64,000 nt of DNA from Alteromonas gracilis (GTDB lineage: Bacteria > Pseudomonadota > Gammaproteobacteria > Enterobacterales > Alteromonadaceae): the NCBI RefSeq assembly GCF_002993325.1, contig NZ_PVNO01000002.1:62001-126000 (forward strand), read 5' to 3'. Positions 18,236 through 25,841 of the stretch are shown piece by piece (the first letter of the stretch is position 1; every line of letters begins with the position of its first letter). The notes beneath the pieces were generated by a model. That model saw only the letters and a list, made by a program, of their open reading frames with translations, had not been told where the DNA came from and did not search any database. Position numbers and translations under genes: made by a program.

Positions 18236-20590
18236 ATGCATTCAGATTCACCAAACGATTCCTGGGCAATTCGCTTTGCTCAATTTGTGCAGCGATTTGG
18301 CACGTTAAAGCTCAGCATACTATTCGTTGTGCTTTCCCTTGTGTTCACGCTTGGCGGTTCATACGTAATTCGCGTAAGCATGGGGAGTCAGGTTCAGCCT
18401 GATGATTTTATTAGTGCCGTAGTCCTTACGATGCTTTCAGCGCCATGGGTGTTGTATTTCTTTAGTGAGCTAATTAAGCAATTAGAAAACTCACGAACTA
18501 ATTTGAAAGAAGTAGTAAGCCAGTTAGAAAGTTTGCGAGAAGAAGATGTGTTTCTGAACCGAGAGCTTCAGAGCAATATCAGGCAATTGAACCATGAGAT
18601 AGAGCAGCGAAAACAAGCACAAGAAGAACGTGAAGCTCTGTTTAAAGACCTTGAAAGAGAAATTCAAGATAAGTCAGAACAAGAAGCCCAGGCACGACGT
18701 CTTTCAACATTACTGCGTTCAATAATTGATGCTTCTCCAGATCTCATCTACTACCGCAATGAAGAAGGCCGTTTTGCTGGCTGTAATCGCATTGCTGAAC
18801 TTATGACGGGTAAAACCGAGCAAGAGCTTTTGGGGTTAACGCCGAAAGATGTGTATGAAGAAGAGCTTGCCCGCCAAATTGTTGCCAGTGATCACGAAGT
18901 ATTAGAAACCAACGCCAGCATTACCGAAGAATTGTGGTTGCGCTTTGCTGATGGTCGTCGACGCTACTTCGAAATGAAGCGTGTGCCTTTCTTCGATAAA
19001 GAAGGTAATCGTCTAGGCTTGTTGTCCTTTGGTCGAGATATGACCGAGCGCAAACAAGCTGAAAATGCCGCTGCTAAGGCTAGCACGGACAAAACCCGCT
19101 TTATCGCTACCATCAGTCACGAACTGCGTACGCCACTCAATGGTATTGTTGGCTTGAGCCGCATGCTGCGCGATACAGAGTTAACCGACGAGCAATTTAG
19201 CTGGGTGAGTACCATTTACGCCAGCGCGATAACATTAGGGAACATATTCAACGATATTATTGACCTAGATAAGCTCGACAGAGACAAGCTTGAGCTAAGT
19301 CTTAAGACTATTTCACTTAAGGATTTTACTGAGGAACTGAGCAGTATTATTCGCCTGCTTGCAGGAGATAAACAACTCGACTTTAAAACCAAGATTAACG
19401 AACCGCTGCCGCGTCTTGTCGAAATAGATGGAACCCGCCTACGACAAATTTTGTGGAACATCCTATTCAACGCAGTGAAGTTTACGCAGAAAGGGCATGT
19501 GAGTTTATCGGTGTCTGCAACTAAGCCAGATGGCGATAAAGCATATGTAACGTTTGTTATAGAAGACACGGGCGTCGGTATTCCTGAAAGCGAGATAGAC
19601 AAAATTTTTGCGATGTACTATCAGGTTGACCATCCCGACCATCAGTCGGCAACTGGGACCGGTATTGGTCTGGCGATTTGTAAGCAAATGGTTGACTTGA
19701 TGAAGGGTGAAATTCACGTCTCAAGCCAAGTAGGTAAAGGGACTCGGTTTGAAATTGTGTTGCCTGTGCAAATTTCTAATAGCCCAATGAAAGTGGCCCA
19801 GCTAGAAGTTACCGGGCTCAATATCTTGTTGGTAGAAGATATCGAGTTGAACGTAATGGTAGCCAAAGCCTTATTAGAAAAGCTTGGTCAGAAGGTTGAC
19901 GTAGCGATGACTGGGCAAGAGGCTATAGATAAAGCACGAGCCACACAATACGACCTCATACTGTTAGACATTCAGCTGCCTGACATGACAGGGTTTGACG
20001 TGGCAAGCACGTTAATTGAAGAAGACTTAGTTATGCAGACGCCTATTGTCGCGCTCACGGCTAATGTGATCAAAAAACGTGACGAGTATCTTGAAAACGG
20101 TATGGACGATGTGATTGCCAAGCCGATCAAAAAGTCACGGGTTATTGAAGTCTTTAATGAGTTATTTCATGCACCTCCTGCGCCTCTAGAAGTTGATGGG
20201 GAAGTAGAACGCCCTGAACCAAATAAAACATTAAGTAACATTTTAGATATGGACTTATTGCAGATGTTGGTTGATACCATAGGGGACGAAATGGTGCGCG
20301 CCAGCGTTAAAGTATTCCAAGAAAAAATGCCTGAGTACATGGAAATACTCCAGCTAAGCTTGAGTGCAGACGAAAAGTCAGAGGTGTGCTCACAAGCCCA
20401 TAAAATTAAGGGAGCTGCTGGCTCTGTTGGTTTGGCGCGGGTGCAACGTATTGCTAACCAAATACAGCAGGGCGACCATCCAACGTGGTGGGAGAACGTG
20501 CATGATTGGGTGGAGGAGCTGCAGATGGCAGTACAGCATGATATGAAAGCACTGCACGACTGGCTTAACGAACAGCAAGTTGACGATTAA
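18236..20590 (+). CDS. arcB: Aerobic respiration control hybrid sensor kinase ArcB
   Basis: A tripartite sensor kinase of 784 residues that follows E. coli ArcB domain by domain. Two N-terminal membrane spans (about 22-45 and 58-78) are followed by a coiled coil (~80-150), a PAS domain (~155-270), and a HisKA domain with His295 (ISHELRTPLNGIVGLSRM). Then come the ATPase with GTGIGLAICKQM, a receiver with Asp578 (LILLDIQLPDMTGFD) and an HPt domain with His722 (SQAHKIKGAAGSVGL). ArcB senses quinone redox state in the inner membrane and phosphorelays to ArcA. The redox cysteine equivalent to E. coli Cys180 is kept (Cys183, FAGCNR), but the Cys241 position is Tyr244 (GRRRYFEMK). I use ATG 18236; the track-like longer start is a TTG three codons upstream. 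arcA is not in the window. Confidence 0.95.
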   Translation: MHSDSPNDSWAIRFAQFVQRFGTLKLSILFVVLSLVFTLGGSYVIRVSMGSQVQPDDFISAVVLTMLSAPWVLYFFSELIKQLENSRTNLKEVVSQLESLREEDVFLNRELQSNIRQLNHEIEQRKQAQEEREALFKDLEREIQDKSEQEAQARRLSTLLRSIIDASPDLIYYRNEEGRFAGCNRIAELMTGKTEQELLGLTPKDVYEEELARQIVASDHEVLETNASITEELWLRFADGRRRYFEMKRVPFFDKEGNRLGLLSFGRDMTERKQAENAAAKASTDKTRFIATISHELRTPLNGIVGLSRMLRDTELTDEQFSWVSTIYASAITLGNIFNDIIDLDKLDRDKLELSLKTISLKDFTEELSSIIRLLAGDKQLDFKTKINEPLPRLVEIDGTRLRQILWNILFNAVKFTQKGHVSLSVSATKPDGDKAYVTFVIEDTGVGIPESEIDKIFAMYYQVDHPDHQSATGTGIGLAICKQMVDLMKGEIHVSSQVGKGTRFEIVLPVQISNSPMKVAQLEVTGLNILLVEDIELNVMVAKALLEKLGQKVDVAMTGQEAIDKARATQYDLILLDIQLPDMTGFDVASTLIEEDLVMQTPIVALTANVIKKRDEYLENGMDDVIAKPIKKSRVIEVFNELFHAPPAPLEVDGEVERPEPNKTLSNILDMDLLQMLVDTIGDEMVRASVKVFQEKMPEYMEILQLSLSADEKSEVCSQAHKIKGAAGSVGLARVQRIANQIQQGDHPTWWENVHDWVEELQMAVQHDMKALHDWLNEQQVDD

Positions 20591-20623
20591 CTAGCGCAGC
20601 GCGCTTTATAATGATTAATGTAC

Positions 20624-20647
20624 AAAGAGGGCTTGCCCTCTTTTTTA
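20624..20647 (+). terminator. Rho-independent terminator of arcB
   Basis: AAAGAGGGC / GCCCTCTTT hairpin with a two-base loop followed by T6, starting about 35 bases after the arcB stop. Confidence 0.9.
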
Positions 20648-20762
20648 TTGCTTAGTTTAGAGATAAACCTTGCTCCAAGGCTTAAATTTTTTTAGATGTT
20701 TAGTAGCGTTGAGTAAACCCGTAAACCGAACGGGCTAATTTAGAGGTAAAAGGAATTTTGTA

Positions 20763-21317
20763 ATGACGACTGACACGCCACAAGAAACCGTGTTTTCCAA
20801 TAATCAGCTTAGCGTTGATGAAATACCGTCTTTTAAAACACTTGCTTTAGTACCTATATCCAAAAAGTATCGCGCGCTGAATATCTTCTCAATTGGGTTA
20901 ATAGCCTTGGCGTTGACGGGGATTATCACAGGGTTGAGGTTCCAGCGTTTTTGGTCGCTACCAGAGAATCTACTTCTAGCTTACCCTTACGTTGTTGCAG
21001 GAATAGTTGCAATTGGTGGCGTATGGGCGTTGTACCATTTTTTTGCCGACGTTCGCATATTTTACGCAATACGAGAACAAGACATAAGCAAGCAGTCAGG
21101 GCTCATTTTTAGAAAACTTTCTTGCCAACCCATATTGCGTGTTCAACACGTGGAGGTAAATCGTGGGCCGCTAGACAGATGGGCCGGCCTTGCTTCACTG
21201 CAAGTGTTTTCTGCTGGTGGCGAAATGTACACGTTTGAAATTCCAGGGCTAAGCCTGTCGCGCGCAGAGCAGTTGCGTGAATTTATTCTGGCGCATAAAG
21301 ATATAGGTGCACGCTAA
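20763..21317 (+). CDS. bPH2 (bacterial pleckstrin-homology) membrane protein, YdbS-like
   Basis: A protein of 184 residues with two membrane spans (about 40-65 and 78-100) followed by a bacterial PH domain of the bPH2 type (VRIFYAIREQDISKQSGLIFRKLSCQPILRVQHVEVNRGPLDRWAGLASLQVFSAGG). This matches the B. subtilis YdbS layout. Such proteins pair with a larger YdbT-like partner in the membrane; their biochemical job is not settled. The start ATG has AAAAGGA about eight bases upstream. The stop TAA overlaps the ATG of the partner gene (TAATG), so the two are translated together. Confidence 0.84.
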   Translation: MTTDTPQETVFSNNQLSVDEIPSFKTLALVPISKKYRALNIFSIGLIALALTGIITGLRFQRFWSLPENLLLAYPYVVAGIVAIGGVWALYHFFADVRIFYAIREQDISKQSGLIFRKLSCQPILRVQHVEVNRGPLDRWAGLASLQVFSAGGEMYTFEIPGLSLSRAEQLREFILAHKDIGAR

Positions 21318-23020
21318 TGGCAGCGTCTGGGCCCTCTGAAAACCAAACTATAGACGTTATGCGGTCACAAGAGCCAAACGATGATGTTTCTCTATCCCTA
21401 CTAAACGACGGTGAAGGGAGCAGTGAACATAGGCCTGAAGTCGAGACCGGCGGCGACTGGCAACGGCTTGCTGTTATTTCAATTTTGTATTTTACCATTC
21501 GCAACTTTACCAATATGGCGCAAGGGCTTATTTACGCCGTTCCCGCATTGGCCATTTCGTTCAACATTTGGGATAACCTTTTTTCTCCTCAAGTGCTTAT
21601 TGGCGCCGGAGTCTTATTTTTGTCCACGAGTGGCAGTGGTGTAATCAGCTACTTGATGTACAAATTTCGCGTGCACAACCAGCACGTTGAAATTCATCAT
21701 GGTGTATTCCAACGCCGTTATACCAACCTGCCATTGTGGCGCATTCAAAATGTTAAGATAGAAAGGCCGTTTTACTATCGTCCTTTCGGCTATGCACTCG
21801 TGGTGCTTGATACAGCGGGGAGCGGTAAGGAAGAAGCCAAAATAGTGGCGGTACCTGAAAGTTACGCGGAAGCCCTAAAAAAACAGGTGCTGTATGAAAA
21901 AGTGCAGCACATAGGAGATAACGTTGCTGGCAAGCCTGATGAGGAAATGGGAGATAAGAATTCAAGTACACAATACTCCGCTAAAATTGATACTGCAGCT
22001 GCCAGCGCCCTTACAAATGAAGAAGTGCTTAACCGCCGTTCGGTTAAAGATATTATTATTCATGGCATTACTAATAATCGTGTTTGGATCATACTGGGTG
22101 CCGCAGCGCCTTTTTATGACGACGTATTTGGCGTGGTTTCAGAATGGTTAGCAAACAAGGGGTTACAGCTTAACCAAATCGTAGGCGAACAGACGGTTGC
22201 ATGGTGGCAGTTTGGACTGTATGCCTTTGTCGTGTTAATGATGATTATGGCGTTGGTGGCGCTGCTTAGTGTTGGGGGCGCGCTTTTCACCTTCTACGGC
22301 TATACGCTTTCAAGGACAGGAGACCGGTATATACGTCGCAGTGGTTTGCTTAACAAGCTTGAAGTTAGTATGCGAGCATCGCGTATACAGATGATCACGG
22401 CAAAGCAAGACTGGTTAGATAAAGTGTTGAAGCGGGTTAATTTGTATTTCGAGCAAAACTCAACCGCTGGACAGCAAATGCAAGAGCTTATGTCGCCGAA
22501 TAAGCTCATAGTGCCATCAGTAACTGAAGATGAAGCCTTTGCACTTAGCCAAGAAGTAATGCCTGGCTGTGATTTGCGTGGACAGCATTATCAAACGATA
22601 AGTCGGCGCTTCATTCGATTTTGGCTGCTAGCAGCTTGGACTACTCCACTTCTCGGCATTTTCGTCGTTGGCGCAGTAACATCTCACTTAGACATTATGA
22701 TTGGCGCAGTCTCTACTTTTATCATAGTGGCCCTTTTACTGACACTTAGATGGTGGCGGTGGGGAATAGCCTACGATAACAAGTACGTTTACATAAGACG
22801 GGGACGAGTAGGCGTAGACTATCAATGCTTCGAGCCCTACAAAGCGCAGCAAGTGATTGTAAAGCAGAGCATATTTATGAAAAAAAGAAAGCTTGCCACT
22901 ATTAAGTTTGTGCTGGCTTCAGGAGCGGTGACGGTGCCCTTCCTACCTGAAGAGTACGTGAACAAGCTTGCTGACAGCGTGTTGTATGAGGTGGAGGCGA
23001 CAAGAAAGTCTTGGATGTAA
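21317..23020 (+). CDS. Large bPH2 domain membrane protein, YdbT-like
   Basis: A protein of 567 residues. After a disordered acidic N-terminus of ~45 residues come two spans and a first PH-like segment (YKFRVHNQHVEIHHGVFQRRYTNLPLWRIQNVKIERPFYYRPFGYALVVLDTAG). A second pair of spans (~255-320) with a second PH segment follows (LSRTGDRYIRRSGLLNKLEVSMRASRIQMI). A third pair has a final PH segment (YDNKYVYIRRGRVGVDYQCFEPYKAQQVIVKQS). The three-fold PH arrangement is that of YdbT. It forms an operon with the YdbS-like gene, overlapping it by one base, and ends at a bidirectional terminator. Function is unknown; the B. subtilis pair has been linked to resistance to membrane-active antimicrobials. 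Confidence 0.84.
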   Translation: MAASGPSENQTIDVMRSQEPNDDVSLSLLNDGEGSSEHRPEVETGGDWQRLAVISILYFTIRNFTNMAQGLIYAVPALAISFNIWDNLFSPQVLIGAGVLFLSTSGSGVISYLMYKFRVHNQHVEIHHGVFQRRYTNLPLWRIQNVKIERPFYYRPFGYALVVLDTAGSGKEEAKIVAVPESYAEALKKQVLYEKVQHIGDNVAGKPDEEMGDKNSSTQYSAKIDTAAASALTNEEVLNRRSVKDIIIHGITNNRVWIILGAAAPFYDDVFGVVSEWLANKGLQLNQIVGEQTVAWWQFGLYAFVVLMMIMALVALLSVGGALFTFYGYTLSRTGDRYIRRSGLLNKLEVSMRASRIQMITAKQDWLDKVLKRVNLYFEQNSTAGQQMQELMSPNKLIVPSVTEDEAFALSQEVMPGCDLRGQHYQTISRRFIRFWLLAAWTTPLLGIFVVGAVTSHLDIMIGAVSTFIIVALLLTLRWWRWGIAYDNKYVYIRRGRVGVDYQCFEPYKAQQVIVKQSIFMKKRKLATIKFVLASGAVTVPFLPEEYVNKLADSVLYEVEATRKSWM

Positions 23021-23060
23021 TTGAGCTGGAATTAGTCAAACTCACTTTAATTACTGAGTA

Positions 23061-23095
23061 AAAAGCGCCGCTTTTTTAAAGGCTGGCGCTTTTAA
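23061..23095. terminator. Bidirectional terminator between the bPH2 operon and the AGE isomerase gene
   Basis: Arms AAAAGCGCC (23061-23069) and GGCGCTTTT (23085-23093) with T-rich flanks on both strands, located between convergent genes. Confidence 0.75.
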
Positions 23096-23124
23096 ACAAT
23101 TACGTATGATTTTTAGTTAAAGCT

Positions 23125-24333
23125 TTATTTTTTGTAAAACTTTAGTGCATCTAGCACGTCATAGCAGGCGCCCATTGTATGATAATCCGTTTTTCCTACT
23201 GGGCTTTTAGTCTCTTCTAGCTTTTCATTGTTAGCCGATAAAATCCTGTACCAAGCGCCGTATATGTGGTCGACCATGTGCTTCCAAGAGTAATCCCAAA
23301 TCCGGTTGTACCAATGCCAATATTTTTCGTTACCCGTTTCCAGCGCCAATCGGGCGGCACATGCAAATGATTCAGCTTGTACCCAAAAGTATTTATCATC
23401 ATCACAAATACTATTGTCTGGAGCAAAGCCGTAGTATAAACCACCATGTGTTTCGTCCCAGCTCAACTCAATTACGGAATCGAATAGCGAGCTGGCGCGT
23501 TCAATTAACCAATCTTGTGGTTCATATTGGTGAATTTGTAACAATAGCTTTGCCCACTCAGTATGATGACCGGGCTGAAAACCCCAAGGACGAAAAAGGT
23601 TTTTAGGATCATCTTTGTTGTAATCCCAATCTACTTCCCACGTCTTCGTATAGTGTTCCCAAATTCGACCATCAGCTTTGTTTGCTTGACGAATGGTGAT
23701 ATTCCTTGCTAACTCTATAGCGCGATGGAGAAAAGGAGCGTAGCGTGTTGCTTCGTAAGCCGCAATCAGCGCCTCACAGCTATGCATGTTTGCATTCTGC
23801 CCACGATAATCACTGCATTGTGAAAAGTCAGCATTAAATTCGTCTTTGTATAATCCGAATTCGCTATCCCAAAAGTGCCTTTCCATAAGAGAAAACGTAT
23901 CGTGAATATACTGCTCTGCCTCTTTTACCCCAGCGCGAAGTGCCCAGCTATAGGCTAAAATTACGAAGGCTAAACCGTAGCAGTGGTTAGTTGCATCAGT
24001 AATTGTGCTTTCGGTTCCATCCACAGACAGTGTCCATGCGTAGCCCTTAGTATCTTTCTGCAAATGATATTCACGTAAAAATTCAATGCCAGACTCGACA
24101 CGCTCCTTATAACGTGTATCACCATACGCTATGTGAGCTCTCGCATAGTTAAAAACAAAACGTGTAGAGCTCACTAAGTGACGAGTCTTCTTGTCATAGA
24201 CACTGCCGTCATCCATAAAGTTCTGATAAAAGCCGCCTGATAGAGCATCTACATTAGGCTCGTAGAAAGCCAGTATACTTTTTATATGTGAATCTAAGAA
24301 TTTATTGGATGAAAAATCTGGTTGAGAAAGCAT
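23125..24333 (-). CDS. AGE-family sugar isomerase/epimerase (probable D-mannose isomerase)
   Basis: A protein of 402 residues with the (alpha/alpha)6-barrel pattern of the N-acylglucosamine 2-epimerase family (SGGFYQNFMDDGSVYD, DATNHCYGLAFVILAY, NANMHSCEALIAAYEAT). Candidate catalytic histidines are His256/His257 (WGFQPGHHTEWAKLL) and His385 (KTDYHTMGACYDV), at spacing like that of the mannose isomerase/YihS branch. Members interconvert aldose and ketose, for example mannose and fructose. The neighbours hydrolyse and import a glycosylglycerate, so conversion of released mannose to fructose is the best-fitting role, though glucose epimerisation or isomerisation cannot be excluded. ATG 24333 has AAGGGGA upstream and starts 12 bases after the hydrolase gene, so the two form an operon. 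Confidence 0.85.
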   Translation of the reverse strand: MLSQPDFSSNKFLDSHIKSILAFYEPNVDALSGGFYQNFMDDGSVYDKKTRHLVSSTRFVFNYARAHIAYGDTRYKERVESGIEFLREYHLQKDTKGYAWTLSVDGTESTITDATNHCYGLAFVILAYSWALRAGVKEAEQYIHDTFSLMERHFWDSEFGLYKDEFNADFSQCSDYRGQNANMHSCEALIAAYEATRYAPFLHRAIELARNITIRQANKADGRIWEHYTKTWEVDWDYNKDDPKNLFRPWGFQPGHHTEWAKLLLQIHQYEPQDWLIERASSLFDSVIELSWDETHGGLYYGFAPDNSICDDDKYFWVQAESFACAARLALETGNEKYWHWYNRIWDYSWKHMVDHIYGAWYRILSANNEKLEETKSPVGKTDYHTMGACYDVLDALKFYKK

Positions 24334-24345
24334 TCAAAGTTCCCC

Positions 24346-25647
24346 TTAACCTTTTTCTGTGGTATTTGGTAAAAGCCAGTAAAGCGCCATGGCTGCAGTC
24401 CAAGAAAAATCTGCACCACCACTACGCGCGCCGGTCTCTGCGTGGAATGACTCGTTAAAGCCGCTTTTGTAAATACACGCGCGACTTCCCTCTGTAATAC
24501 GCTGAGCTTGTTGTGAGAAGCCATAGTCCTCTAGGCCTATGGCTATCATCCAATTTATATGGATCCAGATAGGGCCGCGCCAGTAACGCTGAGGTTCATA
24601 GTTGGGATCGTCAGGGTGAGTAGAAGATATGGCATATGTACTGTGTTCAAGCCATTTATCTAACACTGAAATAAGTGGTTGCGTTTGCTGCTCACTCACA
24701 AGCCCTGCGAAAAAGGGTAGTAGCCCAGCAGATGTGCGTGCTTTGCACATTGTGTTACTTCTGGTGTCGAAGCTATGAAACATGTTGGTTTCTGAACACC
24801 AAAGCTTGCTGATAGCCCCTTCAGTTAGATCCAGACGTTTTACAAGGTAGGCTGTTTGATCGTTACTTACGCCAATTTTTTCACATAGTGTCAGCAAATC
24901 TTTCGTGGCACGGTGCAGAATTGAAATAATGCTCACATCGTTTACACGATACGGACAATCTTGATAAATCAACGTATCGTCGAAATTCATCTTGCGGAAA
25001 AAATCGACAAGATACAAAAAGCGATCATACTCCTTTTTGTGAGGACGCTCGGAGGCATCTATGTGACTTGTGTCACGGCGAGTATATTCCCAGTCTACAC
25101 ATGGAACAGCTTCTAGTGCTGCATCCCACGCAGGGCTATTATCCATACCCGATTCCCACGGATGATAACTTACAACTAACCCTGTATTTTCAGGATCTCT
25201 CTGCTTATACCACCATAAGTGGTAATCGATAAGCTGAGGAACGATAGTTTTTATCTGAGACTCAGCAAGTGCACGATCTTCTGTCTCCTCAAACAAAATC
25301 TTGATAACGGAAGCTAGCACAGGAGGCTGTGTAATAGACGTACTATCCGGTGAGTTCTGTACGCCCCAAATATCAGGACCCGGGAAGTAAGTATCTGAAT
25401 GCTTGTGGAAAACAACATGGGGCACCATTCCTGACTTCCATTGCGCGCTGAGCAATGACGTAGTTTCTTCCCAAGCTCTAGGCTCATCAAAAGGAAGCCA
25501 ACCTAAAGCCACGATGGCTGAATCCCAGTTCCACTGAAATGGATACAGTCCGTGCGTAGGCACCGTATAGCCACCAAGGTCGTTTTTAATTAGCGTTGCT
25601 TTCGCTTCTTCAATGAGATGCGCATCACGGTTTTCTATATTTATCAT
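24346..25647 (-). CDS. GH63-like glycoside hydrolase, probable mannosyl-/glucosylglycerate hydrolase
   Basis: A protein of 433 residues with the (alpha/alpha)6 fold signatures of the MGH1-like group of GH63: GLYPFQWNWDSAIVALGW, GMVPHVVFHK, SITQPPVLASV, YHPWESGMDNSPAWD and YWRGPIWIHINWMIAIGL. The candidate general acid is Asp169 (SGMDNS) and the candidate base Glu404 (FHAETGARSGGADFSWTAA). The length is close to that of bacterial mannosylglycerate and glucosylglycerate hydrolases. It would split the glycoside to hexose and D-glycerate. There is no signal peptide, so it works in the cytoplasm, in keeping with the TonB receptor plus symporter for import and the glycerate kinase nearby. Which hexose is attached cannot be read from the sequence. 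It is divergent from the TonB receptor gene. Confidence 0.84.
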   Translation of the reverse strand: MINIENRDAHLIEEAKATLIKNDLGGYTVPTHGLYPFQWNWDSAIVALGWLPFDEPRAWEETTSLLSAQWKSGMVPHVVFHKHSDTYFPGPDIWGVQNSPDSTSITQPPVLASVIKILFEETEDRALAESQIKTIVPQLIDYHLWWYKQRDPENTGLVVSYHPWESGMDNSPAWDAALEAVPCVDWEYTRRDTSHIDASERPHKKEYDRFLYLVDFFRKMNFDDTLIYQDCPYRVNDVSIISILHRATKDLLTLCEKIGVSNDQTAYLVKRLDLTEGAISKLWCSETNMFHSFDTRSNTMCKARTSAGLLPFFAGLVSEQQTQPLISVLDKWLEHSTYAISSTHPDDPNYEPQRYWRGPIWIHINWMIAIGLEDYGFSQQAQRITEGSRACIYKSGFNESFHAETGARSGGADFSWTAAMALYWLLPNTTEKG

Positions 25648-25707
25648 TACTTATTACCCAATATGAGTTTTAGATTTAGCAATTATTACACAAAAATTTA
25701 AAAATAA

Positions 25708-25722
25708 AACCCATTTTGGGTT
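25708..25722. promoter_or_regulatory. Palindromic operator candidate between divergent glycosylglycerate genes
   Basis: AACCCA TTT TGGGTT is a perfect inverted repeat about 60 bases before the hydrolase start and 120 before the receptor start. An outer imperfect repeat surrounds it (CACAAAAATTTA at 25690-25701 against TAAATTTGTGT at 25731-25741). It is placed to control both arms, most likely through the ROK regulator at 31260. Confidence 0.55.
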
Positions 25723-25841
25723 GAAAGTGATAAATTTGTGTTTTATTGTAAATGGGAAGTTAATCGCGAGGTGTTGTGTTCGGCAGTGTGTGAAGCCCTA
25801 CTAAGACACTCTACATAATTAAAAACGGTTGGAGATACACA

